A stretch of DNA of 64,000 nucleotides from Dictyobacter aurantiacus (GCF_003967515.1 NZ_BIFQ01000002.1:2046001-2110000); one strand, 5' to 3'; counted from the stretch's first letter, positions 53,581 through 63,043 are shown. Translations and numbers: made by a program. The notes: generated by a model from the letters alone, not told the origin.

Positions 53581-54729
53581 ATGACAGATCGCAGTAGGGC
53601 GGAAGAGTTCCATGAGCCAAAGGCAATTACCATTCACGATGTGGCGAGAAAAGCCGGCGTATCGATTGCTACCGTTTCTCGAGTTTTGAATGGTGTGTCA
53701 ACCGTTGATCCAGCATTGGCGGAACGTGTTCATGCGGCGGCGATCCATCTGAAGTATCAGCCGAGTCGGGCCGCGCGCATCCTGGCTGGAAGAAGTTCTG
53801 TGCTGGTTGGTTTGCTGGTTACAGACATGCAGAATCCTTTTTTTCTCGATCTGATTCGTGGTGTGGAGGAGGTATTGCAGCAGCAAGGCTATTTACTGAT
53901 CGTTTGCAATACACTTGAAGACGCTCATAAGGAGGCCCAATACCTCGAGGTGCTGGCGGCCGAACCTGTGGCTGGCGTGATTATTGTACCTACCCAGGGC
54001 CGCATCGCGGTCTTAGGCGATCTGAAAGATCGTAATATCCCGGTGGTAGCTGTGGATCGCCAGTTCGATGATCGCTCCACTGATTGTGTCTTGATCGACA
54101 ACGCCGCCGCCGCGCGCGAGGCGGTCGCCCACTTGATCGCGAATGGCTATCGCCGCATCGGCATGATTGGCGGTCCCAAATCCGTAACGAATGCCAATGA
54201 ACGTGTGCTGGGCTATCGCCAGGCTCTGCAGGAAGCGGGCATTCCACGGGAAGCCGTACTGGAGCAGCGGGGATCGATGATCGCGCCCGATGCGGGTATC
54301 CACCTGACAAACAAGTTGTTGGACCTTGACCCGCCGGTCGATGCTATTTTCACCGCTAATAACCGTCTGACAATGGGCGCATTGCGCGCCATCCATGCCC
54401 GGCAAAAGCACATTCCCGCTGATATCGGGCTGGTCGGCTTTGATGAGCTTTACTGGTCGGTACCCGAACTGGTCTCGATTACCACTGTGATTCAATCGGC
54501 TTACGACATCGGGAGCACCGCCGCCAGCAGGCTGCTCCAACGCTTACAAAAACCTGATGCCCCTCGACAAGAAATTATTCTCCAGCATCAGCTTGTGGTT
54601 CGCGACTCTTCTCGTCCACGTGTTCATACTTCCGACCGTTCATCGCAATCACCGACTCGCCAGGCCAGAGTCAGCCGCAAGAAGGATGCGCGAGGCGAGC
54701 AACTCCAGAAAGCATCATCTGAGTGTTAG
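53581..54729 (+). CDS. LacI-family transcriptional regulator
   Basis: 382 residues. The HTH is at about 16-40 (ITIHDVARKAGVSIATVSRV), with hinge helix PSRAARILAGR, followed by the periplasmic-binding-like domain (VGLLVTDMQNPFFLDLIRG, GYRRIGMIGGP, FTANNRLTMGALRAI). The C-terminal tail is Arg/Ser-rich. GAGG precedes ATG 53581. The next gene is an alpha-L-fucosidase whose control region has a LacI-type palindrome, so the regulator probably controls that gene and perhaps itself. Confidence 0.92.
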   Translation: MTDRSRAEEFHEPKAITIHDVARKAGVSIATVSRVLNGVSTVDPALAERVHAAAIHLKYQPSRAARILAGRSSVLVGLLVTDMQNPFFLDLIRGVEEVLQQQGYLLIVCNTLEDAHKEAQYLEVLAAEPVAGVIIVPTQGRIAVLGDLKDRNIPVVAVDRQFDDRSTDCVLIDNAAAAREAVAHLIANGYRRIGMIGGPKSVTNANERVLGYRQALQEAGIPREAVLEQRGSMIAPDAGIHLTNKLLDLDPPVDAIFTANNRLTMGALRAIHARQKHIPADIGLVGFDELYWSVPELVSITTVIQSAYDIGSTAASRLLQRLQKPDAPRQEIILQHQLVVRDSSRPRVHTSDRSSQSPTRQARVSRKKDARGEQLQKASSEC

Positions 54730-54783
54730 CCTTCGGAATCTGCAAACTTTCCTTGAGAAGTTCCTGTTGATTTTGTATGCCCC

Positions 54784-54843
54784 TTGACAGATACGCACTT
54801 TGTATGCTAATAAAATTGTAATCTGAGAAAACGTTTTCTCAGA
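54784..54843 (+). promoter_or_regulatory. Fucosidase promoter with LacI-type operator
   Basis: TTGACA (54784-54789) and TAATAA (54808-54813) are 18 bp apart. A perfect 22-bp palindrome TCTGAGAAAACGTTTTCTCA+GA (54822-54843), with the CG centre typical of LacI-family sites, lies just after the -10 box, where a repressor would block transcription. Confidence 0.7.
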
Positions 54844-54942
54844 TTTTGCAGCAACGGCTGCTATCATCGCCTTTGTGGCGGTTGAAACAACCTGCTAGAG
54901 CTCCGAATCTATGTACGTTCAATTAGCACCTTTACCATGGCC

Positions 54943-54956
54943 GAGAAAGCGTTTTA
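54943..54956. promoter_or_regulatory. Possible second, weaker LacI-type half-site
   Basis: GAGAAAGCGTTTTA resembles one side of the palindrome at 54822-54843, about 110 bp downstream and 40 bp before the fucosidase start. Two sites could allow looping. Confidence 0.35.
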
Positions 54957-54995
54957 ATGGCGCCCGTTCTTTCGTGTTCATAGGGAGGTTTACGC

Positions 54996-56435
54996 ATGAG
55001 TATGATGGAAGAGACACAACGCATTCGACAGACGATTGCCGCTGGACCATTTGAGGCTGATTGGGAATCGCTCAAAGGATATACGGTACCCGCCTGGTAC
55101 GAGGATGCCAAGTTCGGTATCTTTATTCACTGGGGGGTCTATTCGGTTCCTGGCTTTGGGAATGAGTGGTATCCACGTAACATGTATCTGCAGGATAGCC
55201 GCGAGTTCAAGCACCACGTGGAGACCTATGGTTCGCAGGCGCAGTTTGGCTATAAAGACTTTATCCCCCTGTTCAAGGCCGAAAAGTTCGATGCCGATGC
55301 CTGGGCCAATATTTTCCGCCAGGCGGGCGCCCAGTTTGTTGTTCCTGTCGCCGAGCACCATGATGGCTTCGCAATGTACGATAGCGCCTTTTCGGAGTGG
55401 ACCGCCGCCAAAATGGGTCCCAGGCGTGACCTGATTGGCGAACTGGCGGAGGCTGTGCGCAAGCAATGGCTGGTCTTTGGCCTTTCCAGCCACCGGGCCG
55501 AGCACTGGTGGTTTTACGAAGGTGGCATGGTGTTTGATTCGGATGTACAGGATCCTCGCTATATTGGCCTCTACGGACCCGCCCAGCCCAAGACGATGCA
55601 GCCCAACGAGGTGTTTCTTGACGACTGGCTGGCGCGAACCTGTGAACTGGTGGATAAATATCAGCCGCAGCTGGTCTGGTTTGATTGGTGGATTGAGGAG
55701 CCAGCCTTCCGCCGTTATCTACAGCGCTTCGCCGCCTACTATTATAATCGTGGCGCGCAGTGGGCGCGTGGAGTGGCCATCAACTACAAGCATGACGCTT
55801 TTCCCGCCGGTAGCGCCGTCTTCGATATCGAGCGCGGCCAGCTCACCGATATCCGCTATCCGTTCTGGCAGACGGATACGGCCGTCGCCAAGAATTCCTG
55901 GGGCTATACGGAGAACCAGGAGTATAAGACCGCGACTGAACTGGTCGGGGACCTGGTAGATATCGTCAGCAAAAATGGGGCGCTCCTGCTCAATATCGGT
56001 CCCAGACCCGATGGCACCATTCCTGAGCCAGAGGTGGAACTGTTGCTGAATATCGGTCGCTGGCTCAAGATCAATGGCGAAGCGATCTATGGAACGCGGC
56101 CATGGAAGACCTTTGGCGAGGGCCCCACGCAGGTTGTTGGCGGCAGCTTTAACGACACGAAGCGCGCGGCCTTTACCAGTCAGGATATTCGCTTTACCAC
56201 CCATGGCGAAACGCTGTATGCAATCGCCCTGGCGTGGCCAGCTGATGGCACTGTGACCATTAAATCCCTGGCCAGCGATGCCACCCTGTTCCAACATCAG
56301 ATTGGGAAAGTCGAACTGCTGGGCTATCCCGAGGAACTGCAGTGGAGGCGCGAGGCCGCGGGCCTGGTTATCAGCCTTCCAGAGCAGAAGCCATGCGAAC
56401 ATGCCTTTGCCTTCCGCATCTCACCAACCGCTTAG
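54996..56435 (+). CDS. Alpha-L-fucosidase (GH29)
   Basis: 479 residues. GH29 motifs are KFGIFIHWGVYSVPGF, FVVPVAEHHDGFAMYDS, MGPRRDLIGELAEAVR and LVWFDWWIE, which holds the nucleophile Asp (about residue 230). LLNIGPRPDGTIPEPE is the family's conserved block, followed by a C-terminal beta-sandwich. No signal peptide, so it probably acts on imported oligosaccharides. GGGAGG precedes the ATG. It sits directly downstream of the LacI gene and its operator. Confidence 0.95.
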   Translation: MSMMEETQRIRQTIAAGPFEADWESLKGYTVPAWYEDAKFGIFIHWGVYSVPGFGNEWYPRNMYLQDSREFKHHVETYGSQAQFGYKDFIPLFKAEKFDADAWANIFRQAGAQFVVPVAEHHDGFAMYDSAFSEWTAAKMGPRRDLIGELAEAVRKQWLVFGLSSHRAEHWWFYEGGMVFDSDVQDPRYIGLYGPAQPKTMQPNEVFLDDWLARTCELVDKYQPQLVWFDWWIEEPAFRRYLQRFAAYYYNRGAQWARGVAINYKHDAFPAGSAVFDIERGQLTDIRYPFWQTDTAVAKNSWGYTENQEYKTATELVGDLVDIVSKNGALLLNIGPRPDGTIPEPEVELLLNIGRWLKINGEAIYGTRPWKTFGEGPTQVVGGSFNDTKRAAFTSQDIRFTTHGETLYAIALAWPADGTVTIKSLASDATLFQHQIGKVELLGYPEELQWRREAAGLVISLPEQKPCEHAFAFRISPTA

Positions 56436-56472
56436 CACACCGGCCAGGCATGCATCTATCAGTCTTGTAAAT

Positions 56473-56528
56473 AGAGGAAATGCGGCGGGCGGCTTCAAAA
56501 CAATGAAGCCGCCCGCCGCATTTCCTCT
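56473..56528. terminator. Perfect 24-bp-stem hairpin after the fucosidase
   Basis: Arms begin AGAGGAAATGCGGCGGGCGG and pair exactly over 24 bp around an 8-nt loop, 38 bp after the fucosidase stop. Confidence 0.75.
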
Positions 56529-56626
56529 GTGTGATGCATTTCTTTTCTAGAGCGTGTCTGACTTCCGCCACCATGGGGGCATGTGAGCGCCCCCGCATGG
56601 GCGCCCGCTGCGCGGTTGCACCGGTT

Positions 56627-56680
56627 TTGTGTGTTGGTGCATCGGGTGCGCATCCGCGCACCCGATGCACCAACACACAA
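56627..56680. repeat. Second perfect 24-bp-stem hairpin
   Basis: Arms begin TTGTGTGTTGGTGCATCGGG and pair over 24 bp around a 6-nt loop, 100 bp after the previous hairpin. Two strong hairpins in a row suggest backup terminators. Confidence 0.65.
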
Positions 56681-56891
56681 TGGATTCCTGAGTACCGCAG
56701 GTGCGAAAACGTAAGCATGCTCAGAGCGATGATCGTGAGAGCCAGACACATTCTACGGCGTGGCTGCACTATGCTTGATCGCTGTTGAATCACCATAAAC
56801 CAGCGCTAACAGTGTATAATGAATATGCTTTCTGGTTCAGATCGGCTACCCTGGCTGATCTACCGTGTGCTGTTTATGGGAGAGAAATAGG

Positions 56892-58301
56892 ATGGACTCT
56901 GGACCCGATCCACTTCAGCGTGATCAACCGGACTTTGAATTAGAGATTACTGATATAGATACGGATGATTCTGGCGAGATGAATGGTCGATCTAGCAAAT
57001 CATCGAGGCTTGAGCCATTGCTCGCTTTTACTGTGCGCCATGCGCGTATCTTGTTTATGCTCGCGATTGTGGTGGGCTGTCTCGTATTTGCTAGCTTGCT
57101 CTTTCCCGATGCCGCCTCTTTTATCCATCCGGTGGACTCTGCGCCACCGGCGATTACGCCTATGGCTCCCCCTTATTCGTTTGTTACGGTTTCTGGCAAT
57201 GATAATGTTACCTTTGTATTGGGGCAGATCGAAAATGGAGATCAGTCGTCGCGTCCTCTGGATAACGTTGGCATCACTGTTTATGATACGCATAGTGGTG
57301 CGCTTCTCTGGCACACGCCACAGCACCAATTATCCAGGACCACGTATGGGCTGGCGACCAACCTCAAGGGTCAGGGAGAGCATATTTATGCGCTACGTGC
57401 GGATGGCCTGATTTCTCTGCTCGACCCTCGTAGCGGTAAAACCCTCTGGAGCTATCAATTGCCCTCTACTATGCCTGAGCCCATGGCTATTGAGCAAGAT
57501 GGGGTGCTTTATTTGCAAACGTCCGATCAAGCCGTGTATGCTTTTAAAGATGGAGGCATAGTATGGCGTAATGGTCAATTGGGAACGATGTTGACGATTG
57601 ATAATGGGATTATATATTTCTATGATATGGCGCACCAGCGTTATGCGGCCATCGATGAGAACAGCGGTACCTCTCTCTGGACCTATACAATGCCACCTGC
57701 AGCGCAACAACCTTCTTTTCAGTCCTTTTCACTGCCGGTGATCGAAAATAAGACATGCTATGTGCAAGCGATCAACAATAAAGTGCTGGCTATTCAAGAA
57801 GGCCATGTGTTGTGGTCCCGTCAATTTCATAGCTCTGTTACCCTGAAATCAGATACTCATCATCTCTATGTTGTCGATCAATCGGCCGAGACACTTGAGG
57901 TTCTGAATCTACAAACGGGCAGGCAAGAGCGCACACCTCTCCCTGCGACAGGTGTTGTAAGCATCAAAGACATTCAGGGAAATCTGTTATACATTCAGAC
58001 TGATGAAGGACTGAAAGCTATCAATGCGGATACAGGGAACGTCGTCTGGCAAAAGACCCTCGCTGTAAGTCCAGCAACCCGGGCCGCTGATGGTGTTCTG
58101 TATGTTCCCATTTTCAACAATACAGCTTCTGTGCAGGCAATTAGTGAGCGAGATGGTACCGTGCTCTGGTCTGGTACCATAAAGGGCAACATAATGACGA
58201 TTGATGCCAGCGTGTTAGATCTGTATGCCTCTGATGACTATACCCTTTCTGTGTTGCGATTAAGCGATGGTAAAGTCCTGTGGAGCAAACAGATAGAATA
58301 G
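56892..58301 (+). CDS. Membrane-anchored PQQ-type beta-propeller protein (first copy)
   Basis: 469 residues. An acidic cytoplasmic N-terminus (about 1-55) precedes one membrane helix (ARILFMLAIVVGCLVFASLL). The outer domain has repeated Trp-bearing blades such as SGALLWHTPQHQL, SGKTLWSYQLPS, NSGTSLWTYTMPP and SDGKVLWSKQIE, the pattern of PQQ-like propellers. This fold binds partners or acts as an assembly scaffold; no enzymatic residues are obvious. GGGAGAG precedes ATG 56892. It is followed by a paralogous copy 65 bp downstream. Confidence 0.85.
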   Translation: MDSGPDPLQRDQPDFELEITDIDTDDSGEMNGRSSKSSRLEPLLAFTVRHARILFMLAIVVGCLVFASLLFPDAASFIHPVDSAPPAITPMAPPYSFVTVSGNDNVTFVLGQIENGDQSSRPLDNVGITVYDTHSGALLWHTPQHQLSRTTYGLATNLKGQGEHIYALRADGLISLLDPRSGKTLWSYQLPSTMPEPMAIEQDGVLYLQTSDQAVYAFKDGGIVWRNGQLGTMLTIDNGIIYFYDMAHQRYAAIDENSGTSLWTYTMPPAAQQPSFQSFSLPVIENKTCYVQAINNKVLAIQEGHVLWSRQFHSSVTLKSDTHHLYVVDQSAETLEVLNLQTGRQERTPLPATGVVSIKDIQGNLLYIQTDEGLKAINADTGNVVWQKTLAVSPATRAADGVLYVPIFNNTASVQAISERDGTVLWSGTIKGNIMTIDASVLDLYASDDYTLSVLRLSDGKVLWSKQIE

Positions 58302-58366
58302 ATGATGTCTTGATGCTAGAGGTTGATGACCTGCAATGATATCTTGCAACGTAATGGAGAGATTGA

Positions 58367-59788
58367 ATGGATGCTAGACCCGATGGAAATCAAGATGATT
58401 ATACGCATGGCGAATTAGAGATTACCGATATTGATGCTGAAGAGACGAGCGAGGCAGGTAATCATCCTGTCAGGCCATCAAAGCTGAAGCCACTGTTTGC
58501 TGCTCTGGCGCGCCGTGCACGTCTCTGGTTTACGCTGGCGATTATCGCAGCATGTGTGGTGATCGCTGTTCTCCTCTTCCCGGAAGTATCATCACTGATA
58601 ACATCTGTGGCTTCAACTCCAACCGCGCCAGCTGGTCAACCCTTATATACTGCCATGACTGGCAGTGATAACGTGACATTTGTACTGGAACGGCCACAAA
58701 ATGACGACCAGGTATCGAGCCTGACCCAGAAGAATACCAATGTCACTGCTTATGACACGCGGACCGGCACCCTGCTCTGGCGCACCTCCCAATCTCCCAC
58801 CTCCAGTATGAGCTATGGAGTGACAGTTAATCTTTATGGTGAGGCGTTCAATATCTATGCTATACATGCTGATGGACAGATTTCTCTGCTTGCCCCCCGC
58901 TCCGGGAAAGTTCTCTGGACCTATAAGCTCCCCTCGCTTCCCACTAAATCCACAGCTGTTGAGCAGGATGGAATGCTTCTACTTTCCGATGCCGACCAAA
59001 CCACTTATGCGGTCAAAGATGGCCGCCTGCTCTGGCATAGTGCCGATATTGACACGACGTTAGCAATTAATGATGGTATTATCTATGCCTGTGGTTATAG
59101 GCAACAATACTATTATGCGATAGATGAGCGGAGTGGTACTCGTCTCTGGGCATACAACAATGAAGCATCCTCCACACAACCATTTGCATCGAACCCCGTG
59201 TTGCCATTTGCAGTAAAACAGAAGACGTTCTATCTACAAACAGACAATAACAAGGTATTAGCAATTCAACCACAGGGTCATGTTGTGTGGTCCCATCAAT
59301 TTAATGATACTGTTGATCTGAATGCAGATGCCCATTATCTCTATGCATATACTCAGGGGGTCGATACCCTGGAGGTTTTCGACCTGCAAACGGGGAAGAA
59401 AGAACATACTCCACTTCCTGAGACTGGCATCGCGGATTTCATCAATATTCAGAATAATGTGGTATATATTCAGACCGAGAGCAATGAATTGCAATCTATC
59501 AATGTGGATACGGGCATAATGTGGAAAAAGGCTCTTGACGCAAATCAGGCTGTCTGGACCATACAGGGCGGCCTGTATATTTCCTCTTTACATTCCTCTT
59601 CAGCTGAGATGGGCCTGATACAGGCGATTAATAAAAGAGATGGAACTGTGCTCTGGTCGCAAGTTATACAGAGCCATCTGACTTCAATTAATGGCGGACT
59701 GCTAGATTTATTATCTCAAGACAACCAGACGATATCGGTGCTGCAGTTGAACGATGGCAAAATCCTCTGGAGCAAACATATAGAATAG
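58367..59788 (+). CDS. Membrane-anchored PQQ-type beta-propeller protein (second copy)
   Basis: 473 residues, clearly paralogous to the previous gene in length, layout and repeated blades (TGTLLWRTSQSP, SGKVLWTYKLPS, RSGTRLWAYNNE, NDGKILWSKHIE at the end). The membrane helix is ARLWFTLAIIAACVVIAVLL. Similarity is high in blades but lower in the N-terminal tail, so duplication was not recent. AATGGAGAG precedes the ATG. It probably shares a transcript with the first copy and acts on the outer face of the membrane. Function unknown. Confidence 0.85.
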   Translation: MDARPDGNQDDYTHGELEITDIDAEETSEAGNHPVRPSKLKPLFAALARRARLWFTLAIIAACVVIAVLLFPEVSSLITSVASTPTAPAGQPLYTAMTGSDNVTFVLERPQNDDQVSSLTQKNTNVTAYDTRTGTLLWRTSQSPTSSMSYGVTVNLYGEAFNIYAIHADGQISLLAPRSGKVLWTYKLPSLPTKSTAVEQDGMLLLSDADQTTYAVKDGRLLWHSADIDTTLAINDGIIYACGYRQQYYYAIDERSGTRLWAYNNEASSTQPFASNPVLPFAVKQKTFYLQTDNNKVLAIQPQGHVVWSHQFNDTVDLNADAHYLYAYTQGVDTLEVFDLQTGKKEHTPLPETGIADFINIQNNVVYIQTESNELQSINVDTGIMWKKALDANQAVWTIQGGLYISSLHSSSAEMGLIQAINKRDGTVLWSQVIQSHLTSINGGLLDLLSQDNQTISVLQLNDGKILWSKHIE

Positions 59789-59891
59789 CCAATGTATTGG
59801 TGATAGTAGAATTATGTTTTTCATGAGGCACTTCTCAAAAAAGAACCCAGGGCCTTCGTGAATTCATATAGCACTGGAATGAGGTACGAGC

Positions 59892-60290
59892 ATGGATAAT
59901 GATATTCAGACCCAGATCAAGCACCTGCCTGTAGATATGGATGTACAGGCCCCTGATATGACGGAGATTCGCTTGCTCGCGAATACGAGCAGAGGAAGTA
60001 TGGTCCATTGTACACTTTTACCGAACCAGGTATCGCGTGCGGGTGTGCATCGAACGGTGGAAGAAATATGGTATGTGCTGCAGGGGCAGGGTGAGGTATG
60101 GCTACAGCAAAACGGCGTGCAGTACGAAGAAAAGATCCAGCCAGGTGTCTCCTTTAGCATTCCGGCTGGCACGCACTTCCAGGTGCGCAACACCAGCTCA
60201 ACGCCCCTGAGCTGTGTTATCGTCACGATGCCACCCTGGCCGGGTGAACAGGAATGGGTGCCTGTGGCTGATCACTGGCCAGTGCTGTAA
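59892..60290 (+). CDS. Cupin-domain protein
   Basis: 132 residues. The cupin core has GVHRTVEEIWYVLQGQGEVW (motif 1, with His and Glu-Glu) and PGVSFSIPAGTHFQVRN (motif 2, with His). These residues can bind a metal. The protein is small, soluble and cytoplasmic. Substrate unknown; single-domain cupins range from isomerases to sensor proteins. AATGAGGTACGAGC precedes the ATG. It is convergent with the esterase gene. Confidence 0.88.
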   Translation: MDNDIQTQIKHLPVDMDVQAPDMTEIRLLANTSRGSMVHCTLLPNQVSRAGVHRTVEEIWYVLQGQGEVWLQQNGVQYEEKIQPGVSFSIPAGTHFQVRNTSSTPLSCVIVTMPPWPGEQEWVPVADHWPVL

Positions 60291-60321
60291 TATGTGTTCT
60301 GGCAATTAAAGATCCAGGCCC

Positions 60322-60358
60322 GTCTATGCGAAGCGAGAATTCCTCGCCTCGCATAGAC
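60322..60358. terminator. Hairpin after the cupin gene
   Basis: Arms GTCTATGCGA-a-GCGAG and CTCGC-c-TCGCATAGAC pair over 16 bp with one mismatch around a short loop, 30 bp after the cupin stop. Confidence 0.6.
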
Positions 60359-60359
60359 A

Positions 60360-60440
60360 GTTTAGACTAACCTATTGCTTGCCTATCAATGCAAGCAATA
60401 GTTTAGACTAACCTATTGCTTGCCTATCAATGCAAGCAAT
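60360..60440. repeat. Tandem 41-bp duplication at the esterase 3' end
   Basis: The 41-bp unit GTTTAGACTAACCTATTGCT... occurs twice in a row (60360-60400 and 60401-60440). Each unit holds the hairpin ATTGCTTGC-8 nt-GCAAGCAAT. The right copy contains the last codons and stop (60413-60415) of the esterase gene, so the left copy is an extra piece of gene end. Confidence 0.8.
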
Positions 60441-61657
60441 CCATTAGCCAACGAACCACGATGAGAAACATTGTGGTGATAGCCATTGAACTCGGCATAA
60501 TGCACCTCATAACCTTTGAGCTTCAATACATCGCGCATATGCCGATTGCAGCCAACCATGTAGATCCATCCCAGATCCTCCTTCAGGCCGACTTCCAGAT
60601 AGAAGCGCAGGGGTAAAGGCGGACTGGCGATGAATTGCTGGATAATCCACTCTTGCTGAATATCGTCCTCGGGATCCTTATCCCACCAGAACGAACCCGA
60701 TTGCGCAAGCACGTTGCCAAAGGTGCTGGGAGCGCGTAATCCGGCGAAGGCAGCCGCCAATCCACCAAAGCTACAGCCACCAACAATTGTCCGCGCGGGA
60801 TCGGAGCTGACATGATAGTGTTCATGAACCCACGGCATCAACTCCTGGGTGAGAAAATCGACAAACGGCTGATGGCAGGTTAACTCGCGATTGCGTGTCT
60901 CACCATCCGGATTATCAATCAAAACCGTGACCAGGGGTGGAATCTTCCCTTCACGTACAAGGTTGTCCAGAATGGTCGGCGTTGGAATAAGATCGATGTA
61001 CTCCCAGCCATCAAAGAGGAGCAAGAGGCGGTACGGCTCATTTCTCTCTGTATAGTCGGCAGGCGTATAGACCCAGATGCGTCGTTCATTGTTGAGGATC
61101 TGACTGCGAAGGCGATGGGTATGGATCTTGCCCTTCGCACCGTCCGTGTGTGGTACGATCCAGGTCTGGACGGGAGCATCTGGCAGTTCAAGAATGGAGA
61201 AGACTACCTCCTGTGAATCAGGTTTCTCCTCATCTTTATGCGCTACAAAGCGTTTCGGATTGAGCGGATCAGGGATGAAACGGGTGCCGAAACCTCCGTT
61301 TTCCTGATCTATCAGAGAATCATTGGTAGAGAGGGTATAGACTCCACGCAGATCCATCTGAAGCCGATATGTCTTGTACCAGAGATCTGTATCTGGCAGG
61401 TGGGTCATCTGGTGGTCCTGAGGATGATCCAGGCCGGCCGGTCCGCCCCAGATTACCACATTTTGTGTCTCCCCTTTATCCCGCCAGAGAAACGTAACCA
61501 GGGCATGCCTGTCATCACCCTCACTGGTTTCTATGAGTGGAGTACCGCTCTGCATAATTTCTTGCCAGAATGTCTCCAATGCCATTGGATCTCCGACTTC
61601 AAGCGCGCGTTGTAACGAACTGATGCGAGGACTGATCTGGGTTTGGGTCGCAACCAT
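60413..61657 (-). CDS. Enterochelin-esterase-like hydrolase
   Basis: 414 residues from ATG 61657 with AGGAAAGG upstream. The N-terminal part (about 1-180) resembles the Fes N-domain (VTFLWRDKGETQNVVIWGGP, DLWYKTYRLQMDLRGVYTL). The C-terminal alpha/beta domain has RRIWVYTPADY, LLLLFDGWEYIDL, nucleophile IVGGCSFGGLAAAF and a late His in FNGYHHNVSHR. Fes-type enzymes hydrolyse ferric siderophore esters in the cytoplasm, but no siderophore genes are nearby, so the substrate is uncertain. It is convergent with the cupin gene. Confidence 0.87.
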   Translation of the reverse strand: MVATQTQISPRISSLQRALEVGDPMALETFWQEIMQSGTPLIETSEGDDRHALVTFLWRDKGETQNVVIWGGPAGLDHPQDHQMTHLPDTDLWYKTYRLQMDLRGVYTLSTNDSLIDQENGGFGTRFIPDPLNPKRFVAHKDEEKPDSQEVVFSILELPDAPVQTWIVPHTDGAKGKIHTHRLRSQILNNERRIWVYTPADYTERNEPYRLLLLFDGWEYIDLIPTPTILDNLVREGKIPPLVTVLIDNPDGETRNRELTCHQPFVDFLTQELMPWVHEHYHVSSDPARTIVGGCSFGGLAAAFAGLRAPSTFGNVLAQSGSFWWDKDPEDDIQQEWIIQQFIASPPLPLRFYLEVGLKEDLGWIYMVGCNRHMRDVLKLKGYEVHYAEFNGYHHNVSHRGSLANGLLALIGKQ

Positions 61658-62138
61658 AAAGAACCTTTCCTGATAAACTTTCCACGAGAAAAGCTCCACA
61701 ATTGCAGGAAGGATCAGAAATAAATCGGCATCACCCTCTCTTTGCTTCCGGCCCTTTCATCGCTTCACTTTGTCTCGTGTTCGAATCTTACTGATTTATA
61801 GATTTAACATGAGTGTGTAGATGAGATTCCGAACGCATGGAGATGCAAGCGCCTCTATGGCATGCAGCGCTACAATGCAAGTCAACCTAGGAACAAGATC
61901 AAAGAGGAAGGAATAATGATATATCGCGAGAGCATCTGACCTGAACCGTGATGTTGCTAACATTCTTCCGCGTTTTGCTGGGTAGAACAAAATATCTGTT
62001 GCGCCATAGCCAGCTTAATGCAACAGAGTTGCTCTTCAGTTATATGCGTCGGAATCATTTAGCAATGATCAGGCATAAATCTCTCCTTCTTGAGGAATTC
62101 TATGTACCTGTATACTATACAAAAATGTGAATACAAAG
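61658..62138. other. 481-bp intergenic stretch
   Basis: The region lies upstream of the esterase gene and downstream of the interrupted gene. It contains short mixed-phase frames only and AT-rich segments near 61780 and 62050 that may carry a promoter. Confidence 0.4.
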
Positions 62139-62537
62139 TCAAAGCTCCATTCGGACTGGTGGGGGAACCACGATGGACCATCCAAATGACAGCAGCGCCG
62201 CTCTGGCTAATATGCGAACCTCTTCCCATCTGGGATCAGAGATGAGCGCTTCATTCGTCCAGAAATCACTATGTTGCGAACCACTCAACTTACTCAAGAA
62301 ATCATCCAATCTTTTGAGATGATCCATTTGCGTTTCCGAAGGTTGCCAGTAGGTAGGAAGACATAGTGTCCAGTGCTCGAAGTCCAGTGCCATTTCATCG
62401 GTCAGCACGACCCGATCAGTAGGGAAATGGTCCAACTGGTCTTGAGCCGATGAGGCCAATAATTGGAGTGAGTGGCATAGGTGTTTTAAGACTCCATTGC
62501 TTTTTATTTCAGATTCTATTGATCTCAGCATAAAAAG

Positions 62538-63017
62538 CTAAAGTGAGTAGCCAGCATGAACGAAACAGTGACGCAAGGTCTGCTTGCGATGCCGAAGGCG
62601 GGCAAGAGCCAGCAGCAAGGCATAACTCAGCTCGGTGGAATCCTTGCAACACACATTCTTAAGTTCACGACGTTTGAGCAAATTCCACACCCCTTCCTGC
62701 GGATTGAACTCAGGCGCATAGGCAGGCAAGCGTTCCAGGTGAAGGCGAGCTGCGCCTCCCTGCGCCAAGAAGTCTTTGACCGCTTGGCAGCGATGGATGC
62801 TCGATCCATCCCAGATCACCAGCAACTTCCCGGGAATCTGGCGAAGCAGGTGCTTGAGAAAACCAACCACATCCTCTCCTTTATAGGAATGAGATTGCGT
62901 CTGCATAAAGAGACGTCCCTGCGGGGTAATCGCCCCAATCGCCGAGACATGATCGCGTGTCAGCGGCACTCGCAACACTGGTGTCTGGCCCACCGGAGCA
63001 TACGTGCGCACCGCCAT
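62538..63017 (-). CDS. IS630 transposase, second frame (DDE domain)
   Basis: Most of the DDE domain is here: VIWDGSSIHRC (second Asp) and YAPEFNPQEGVWNLLKRRE (Glu). In the same frame upstream of the first ATG, the block FVDESGFYLLP carries the first catalytic Asp, so the active protein requires reading in from the first frame. It ends ALARLRHRKQTLRHCFVHAG. Made by -1 frameshifting at A8 (63078-63085), the fused product would be about 340 residues, normal for this family. Confidence 0.88.
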   Translation of the reverse strand: MAVRTYAPVGQTPVLRVPLTRDHVSAIGAITPQGRLFMQTQSHSYKGEDVVGFLKHLLRQIPGKLLVIWDGSSIHRCQAVKDFLAQGGAARLHLERLPAYAPEFNPQEGVWNLLKRRELKNVCCKDSTELSYALLLALARLRHRKQTLRHCFVHAGYSL

Positions 63018-63043
63018 CGGCAGCAGGTAAAAGCCCGACTCGT

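Noticed and set aside
60360..60440. CRISPR-like direct repeats
   Set aside because: Only two immediately adjacent units with no spacer, and one covers a gene end.
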